NCBI GenBank assembly: GCA_040391135.1
Contig: JBEBYL010000002.1
Span: forward strand, 62,001 to 126,000
DNA: 64,000 nt
From: G025836975 sp040391135
GTDB lineage: Bacteria; Pseudomonadota; Gammaproteobacteria; Burkholderiales; Burkholderiaceae_B
Reading direction: 5' to 3'
Shown: piece after piece, positions 60,468-64,000 of the stretch
Layout of the letters: the number at the start of each line of letters is the position of its first letter
Position numbering within the stretch: the first letter of the stretch is position 1
Translations under genes and position numbers: made by a program
Notes under the pieces: generated by a model
The model's database searches: none
Told to the model about the DNA's origin: nothing
What the model saw: only the letters and a program-made list of their open reading frames with translations

Positions 60468-60484
60468 TGCGTCGTGGTGGTGCA
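60468..60484 (-). promoter_or_regulatory. Putative NtrC binding site
   Basis: TGCGTC, five bases, GGTGCA matches the NtrC consensus TGCACC-N5-GGTGCA at 10 of 12 positions. It is about 100-117 bases upstream of the predicted sigma-54 start, the usual distance for an enhancer. Inference from consensus match only. Confidence 0.55.
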
Positions 60485-60540
60485 AAACAGGGGGAAGGGA
60501 CATCAGGCGCGCGCCGGAACGGTGCGTGGCGGGGAGCATG

Positions 60541-60565
60541 GACCCGCTGCGCGGTGCAGCGGGTC
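60541..60565 (-). terminator. Stem-loop at the end of the 60589-61134 gene
   Basis: GACCCGCTGC and GCAGCGGGTC are perfect 10-base arms with a five-base loop, 24 bases after the stop of the hypothetical gene. No T run follows, so it may be a weak terminator insulating the urea promoter. Confidence 0.5.
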
Positions 60566-60588
60566 GGTGTCGCGTTGGAGCCGCTACG

Positions 60589-61134
60589 TCAGAAGTTCTG
60601 CTTGACGATGGCGTCGAAGGCGTTTTCCGCCGACATTCCGCCCCGCATCAGTTCGCTGATCTGCTGCGAATATTGGGTGATGCCTTCGGGAAGGTACTCG
60701 CGGTTCGCCTTGAAGTAAGCGTACTTGTCGCGTTCGATTTCGTCCGCCGCCGCGGCGGCGGCCGTAACGGGCGCAGCGCGGGAGGCGCCGCCGCTTGCGG
60801 CGGGCCGCCGGGCAACGGCTGAGGTCCGGCTGCTTGCCGGCTTCCTTCCGGCGCCGCTGATCGCCGCCTTTATGGCTTCCAATGTGAATTCGGGCGATAG
60901 ATGTTCGCCCACATTGCCCTCTTCATTCAGGCGCAGCAAAAGATGCTTGGCGTCGAATCCCATCTTTCGGTTCGATGGATTGATGACCTGGTAGTTGGGG
61001 CGGGGGGATTTGTTTGGCTGCTCGAACTGTACGCGATCGCCGTAGGCTTCCATTTTGCCTAGGACCTCTTTCAGGAACTCCGGTGCCAGCGAGTCCAGTT
61101 CGCCGTTCCAGCGTTTACTTCGTTTTGTGCTCAA
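60589..61134 (-). CDS. Hypothetical two-domain protein (181 aa)
   Basis: No family recognised. The N-terminal part (1-95) has LDSLAPEFLKEVLGKMEAYGDRVQFEQPN and NYQVINPSNRKMGFDAKHLLLRL; then an Ala/Ser/Arg-rich linker (about 96-130, with SRTSAVARRP and a run of Ala) and a C-terminal helix region YAYFKANREYLPEGITQYSQQISELMRGGMSAENAFDAIVKQNF. It appears to start with TTG at 61134, with GGAAG nine bases upstream. Codon use looks like that of neighbouring genes, so it is likely real. Confidence 0.6.
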   Translation of the reverse strand: MSTKRSKRWNGELDSLAPEFLKEVLGKMEAYGDRVQFEQPNKSPRPNYQVINPSNRKMGFDAKHLLLRLNEEGNVGEHLSPEFTLEAIKAAISGAGRKPASSRTSAVARRPAASGGASRAAPVTAAAAAADEIERDKYAYFKANREYLPEGITQYSQQISELMRGGMSAENAFDAIVKQNF

Positions 61135-61357
61135 AATGCATTACTTCCAAAAATGTTGTCTGAATCCGGCAGGCCAAACAAGACGAAGACGCACCGGAAT
61201 CCAGAATTGTACGCGCGAAAACCAGGGTTAATACGGAGCGCCATACTCGGGAATCGGTATGCCGGACCGGCAAGCTCCATACCCGGGACGGCTCCAAAAG
61301 CCGCCGCGCTGGCCTACAATGCCCCGGCATCCACAAACAACCAGAAAGGGAGGCAAC

Positions 61358-62254
61358 ATGGCCACCGCCTTCATGCGAACCGTCGACCGATGCAGCGCCC
61401 AGGCGCGTGCCGCGGGGGCGCTGCAGCCCATTGATGCGCAAGAAATGCTGATGCACGATAGGGACCTGCCTTTTACCTTGCGGTGGGTGTCTTCGCTGTC
61501 GGCCAAGGATGCGGCCAAGGATGCGGCCAAGGTCGCCATGCCCGGCGGCCCGCGCGACCCGGATTTCAATCCTTTCCTGTCGCCCGAACCGGCCCTGACG
61601 GTCGGGCCTGTCGGGGAATATCATCTGGCCATCTTGAACAAGTTCCCTGTTTGCGAACGCCACTTGGTGCTGGCCCGGCGCGAGTTCGAAGAGCAGCGTC
61701 CACCCTTGACCCTGGACGACTTCAAGGCGCTTGCGACGGTCATGTCGGATTCCGGCGGACTGGGTTTCTATAACGGCGGGCCCGAGGCGGGTGCAAGCCA
61801 ACGCCACAAGCATGTTCAATGGATACCTTCCGCGCCAGGCAATGCCAGCCTGCATTACTTGGCGCGTGATTTGCCGCAAGCGGCAGGGTGGTTGGCGACG
61901 GCCATGCATCCCGAGCTGCGGGCCAGGCATCTTTTTGTGCGCGCGCTTTGCGGGGCCGGCAGGGATGTCGAAGAATCCGCCGCCAGCATGCATGCGGCAT
62001 TTGACAAGGCATGTCGTAAGCTTGATCTGCTGCCGGACAAGGCCGGCCTGCTGCCGCCCTGCAATATGCTGGCCGAGGACGATTGGCTGCTGATTGTGCC
62101 GCGCAGCCGCGAACACGCCTACGACGTTTCAGTCAATGCCTTGTCGTATGGCGGAACGCTTTACGTCCGCCATCCGGAGCAAGTCGAGCCCATCCGGTCA
62201 GTCGGGCCATTGGCGGTGCTGGCGTTGGCGGGCCATGCGCCGGTGCCAAGCTAA
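61358..62254 (+). CDS. Ap4A phosphorylase II-like HIT-family nucleotidyltransferase
   Basis: The 298-residue protein has the HIT-like active site QRHKHVQ (H150, H152) in a GASQRHKHVQWIP context, and the start and middle (FNPFLSPEPALTVGPVGEYHLAILNKFPVCERHLVLARREFEEQ) typical of ATP adenylyltransferases (Ap4A phosphorylase, Apa1/2 type). They split Ap4A with phosphate into ATP and ADP. The KDAAKDAAK stretch (50-58) comes from a 12-base tandem repeat. GGGAGG precedes the ATG. Confidence 0.85.
   Translation: MATAFMRTVDRCSAQARAAGALQPIDAQEMLMHDRDLPFTLRWVSSLSAKDAAKDAAKVAMPGGPRDPDFNPFLSPEPALTVGPVGEYHLAILNKFPVCERHLVLARREFEEQRPPLTLDDFKALATVMSDSGGLGFYNGGPEAGASQRHKHVQWIPSAPGNASLHYLARDLPQAAGWLATAMHPELRARHLFVRALCGAGRDVEESAASMHAAFDKACRKLDLLPDKAGLLPPCNMLAEDDWLLIVPRSREHAYDVSVNALSYGGTLYVRHPEQVEPIRSVGPLAVLALAGHAPVPS
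61499..61534 (+). repeat. Three-copy 12-base tandem repeat inside the HIT gene
   Basis: Unit G/TCGGCCAAGGAT repeated in-frame at 61499-61510, 61511-61522 and 61523-61534 (the last ends GGTC). Encodes KDAAKDAAK-type residues. Copy number could vary between strains without breaking the frame. Confidence 0.75.
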
Positions 62255-62276
62255 TTCAGCAATCCTGAGTAAGCCG

Positions 62277-63065
62277 ATGACTGAGAATCGTGCCAAGGAT
62301 GAATTCGCGCATATGCGCGGGGACCCCGATTTCATGCTCTCATTGGCACGCGGCATACGCGTCATGACTGCATTCTCGGAGCGGAAATCCGCCGCCAGCG
62401 TATCTGAACTGGCAGCGCGTACGAATCTGGATCGAGCCGTGGTCAGGCGATGCTTGTATACGCTGGAGCACCTTGGCATGGTCGAACAAAAGAACCGGAA
62501 GTACCAGCTCAGGCCTCAAATCCTTAAAGTGGGCCATGCCTATTTTTCCTCGGCCGAAATCGTCACCCGGGCACAGCCTTTATTGGATAAGCTGGGCGAC
62601 AAGATACATACCAATTGCGCGCTGGCCATACTGAGCGAACAGGAAATCGTTTATCTGGTTCGCTCGCAAAGCAAGAAGCTGCTGGGTCAATCGCTGGGAA
62701 TGGGTAGCCGCTTGCCGGCCTATTGCACGTCGTTGGGCCGGGTGCTGCTGGCGAACCTGACTGAACATGATCTGGATGCTTACCTGGCCCAGATCAAGCT
62801 GCAAGCCTATACCGAGTTCACGGTAACCGACGAGCCGGAACTTAGGAAGACCTTGAGCCGGGTAAAAGAGGCTGGCTACGCGATCGTGGACCAGGAAATG
62901 GGCCTGGGCCTGACCGGCATCGCAATCCCGGTCAGGGTGGGTGGATACGAATCGCTGATGGCGCTCAGCGTCACGGTAAATCCCAAGTATGTCCATGCCG
63001 ACGAAATCAAGGGCAGATATCTGCGCGATATGCAGCAGACGGCGCAGCAATTGCAGGAGCTGTAG
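62277..63065 (+). CDS. IclR family regulator (PcaR/PobR-like)
   Basis: The 262-residue protein has an N-terminal extension, then DFMLSLARGIRVMTAFSERKSAASVSELAARTNLDRAVVRRCLYTLEHLGMVEQ, the winged helix as in the PcaR/PobR/CatR-like IclR subgroup, and an effector domain with LGMGSRLPAYCTSLGRVLLANL. That subgroup often activates aromatic-acid catabolism genes. It converges on the enoyl-CoA hydratase gene (6-base gap) and may regulate that operon. Weak ribosome-binding site. Confidence 0.88.
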   Translation: MTENRAKDEFAHMRGDPDFMLSLARGIRVMTAFSERKSAASVSELAARTNLDRAVVRRCLYTLEHLGMVEQKNRKYQLRPQILKVGHAYFSSAEIVTRAQPLLDKLGDKIHTNCALAILSEQEIVYLVRSQSKKLLGQSLGMGSRLPAYCTSLGRVLLANLTEHDLDAYLAQIKLQAYTEFTVTDEPELRKTLSRVKEAGYAIVDQEMGLGLTGIAIPVRVGGYESLMALSVTVNPKYVHADEIKGRYLRDMQQTAQQLQEL

Positions 63066-63071
63066 CGGTTT

Positions 63072-63800
63072 CTAGGCCAGGAAGCGGCTGAAGGTATTTT
63101 GCGCGTGCTCCGAATTTACGCAGGCATTGAATACCTTCACTTCGTGATCGAATGCCTCGCTGATAGCGGTGCTTGAGGCACGCTTTAACAGTTGCTTGCT
63201 CCGGCGCAGCGAGCTTGCAGGCATTTGGCCCAGATTGGAAGCTGTCTTGCGGGCCATATCCAATGCCTGCCCCGTATGGGCCAGCGCGGTTAGAAAGCCG
63301 GCCTGAAGGGCCTCTTCGCCATTGAACGGCCGGCACTCCAGCAGCCATTCCATGGTTTTCCGTATCCCGACCATGCGCTCCAGCAAAATGGAAGATCCGC
63401 CTTCGGGACACAGCCCCAAAGCGGTGAAGGGCATGCGGAACTGGGCCGTGGGCGTGCTGTAGACGAAGTCGAAATGCTGCAGCATGGTTGCGCCTATGCC
63501 TATCGCGTATCCTTCCACCGCGGCAATCAGGGGACATTGGGCAATGGACAGCTGACGCAGAAATGTGACAGCGGGTGAGTCCGTATCATCACGCTTTTTC
63601 AGAAAGTCGTTGATATCGGCGCCGGCGGTGAATATGCCTCCGGCACCATACACGATCACGGCGGAGCAGTCGGGGTCGTTGTCGGCGGCGCGGATCGCTT
63701 CAGTCAGGTCGTGGTACATGGCGTGGCTTAGCGCATTTTTCTTGTCCAGGCGCGCGATGCAGATTTCCAGCACATTGCCTTTTCGTTGAGTCTGAATCAT
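63072..63800 (-). CDS. Enoyl-CoA hydratase/isomerase family protein
   Basis: The 242-residue crotonase-fold protein has the two oxyanion-hole segments, GAGGIFTAGADINDF (near 53) and EGYAIGIGATMLQHFDFVYS (near 95), and ALGLCPEGGSSILLERMVG with the catalytic glutamate position. It hydrates or isomerises an enoyl-CoA. It overlaps the CoA-transferase gene upstream by four bases, so the two likely act in one acyl-CoA catabolic route. Confidence 0.9.
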   Translation of the reverse strand: MIQTQRKGNVLEICIARLDKKNALSHAMYHDLTEAIRAADNDPDCSAVIVYGAGGIFTAGADINDFLKKRDDTDSPAVTFLRQLSIAQCPLIAAVEGYAIGIGATMLQHFDFVYSTPTAQFRMPFTALGLCPEGGSSILLERMVGIRKTMEWLLECRPFNGEEALQAGFLTALAHTGQALDMARKTASNLGQMPASSLRRSKQLLKRASSTAISEAFDHEVKVFNACVNSEHAQNTFSRFLA

Positions 63801-64000
63801 GAGTGCGCTCCTTTAGCGTAAACCGGCGGCGCATCGTTCGATACGGGCGCCGCCTTGCCGATGACTCCTTGCCGCTCGAGCACGGCCAGCCTGTCCTGGC
63901 GCAGCTCCAGGAGGTCCGCCAGTACCTGGGCGGTATGGCGTCCCAGTTCAGGAGGAGCGTGCTTGTATTGAATCGGCGTCTGGCTGAACTTGATCGGGTT
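63797..64000 (-). CDS. CoA-transferase family III (CaiB/BaiF), C-terminal end only
   Basis: The last 67 codons read NPIKFSQTPIQYKHAPPELGRHTAQVLADLL and onward, the characteristic end of class III CoA-transferases (SxTP..., APPxLGxHT, GVIGK). The 5' end lies outside the window. Overlaps the downstream hydratase start by four bases. Confidence 0.85.
   Translation of the reverse strand, partial: NPIKFSQTPIQYKHAPPELGRHTAQVLADLLELRQDRLAVLERQGVIGKAAPVSNDAPPVYAKGAHS

Noticed and set aside
1..64000. tRNA, rRNA, CRISPR arrays, insertion sequences, attachment sites
   Set aside because: I looked at all intergenic gaps and saw no tRNA-like cloverleaf, no regularly spaced repeats and no transposase or integrase text.

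Overview
The window looks like a chromosomal segment of a GC-rich betaproteobacterium in the order Burkholderiales, most probably family Alcaligenaceae (the Bordetella/Achromobacter/Pusillimonas side). The reasons are the urease gene order ureDAJBCEFG, the leuS-lptE-holA-proA block, the rpmB-rpmG pair, a type-B L31, and many Liv-type ABC transporters and IclR regulators typical of that family. This placement is inferred from gene content and protein style; no database search was possible. Coding density is very high. I saw no insertion sequence, phage, CRISPR array, tRNA or rRNA.

Layout, 1-29.5 kb: a DauR-like regulator cut by the window edge; a DUF1330 protein; a DHA2 drug exporter with its MarR regulator behind a perfect dyad operator; enolase, a terminator and ftsB; an orphan TadE pseudopilin; Hsp33; an acyl-CoA synthetase; RDD protein; a 64-residue protein with an unusual double-palindrome promoter; an RlmL-like methyltransferase; hemJ; proA-holA-lptE-leuS; rpmG-rpmB; a Bcr/CflA exporter; cfa; a glycine-betaine importer proXWV with a long structured leader; a GT39-like membrane glycosyltransferase with a MATE exporter; rpmE2; and kynB-kynA (tryptophan to kynurenine).

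29.7-39.8 kb holds an uncharacterised catabolic cluster read left to right: SCP2-like protein, alpha/beta hydrolase, a complete Liv-type ABC importer, a metallo-beta-lactamase-fold lactonase-like hydrolase, an aldehyde dehydrogenase, a beta-hydroxyacid dehydrogenase and an IclR regulator. It reads as uptake, ring or ester opening and stepwise oxidation of one organic compound, whose identity the sequence does not reveal. This is the best candidate for an undescribed system.

39.8-48.6 kb: radC, fkpB-ispH-maiA, a HCCA-isomerase-like protein, a DUF945 protein, a chemoreceptor behind a good flagellar sigma-28 promoter, a lipoprotein hydrolase and a DUF4168 protein.

48.8-60.5 kb (minus strand) is one 13-gene nitrogen-scavenging operon, urtABCDE-ureDAJBCEFG: urea import plus nickel urease with its chaperones and a nickel permease. 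Most neighbours overlap or lie within 50 bases. In front of urtA there is a near-consensus sigma-54 promoter and, about 110 bases upstream of the predicted start, an NtrC-like site, so nitrogen limitation is the expected signal.

60.5-64 kb: a two-domain protein of unknown function, an Ap4A phosphorylase-like HIT protein, a second IclR regulator, an enoyl-CoA hydratase and the end of a class III CoA-transferase.
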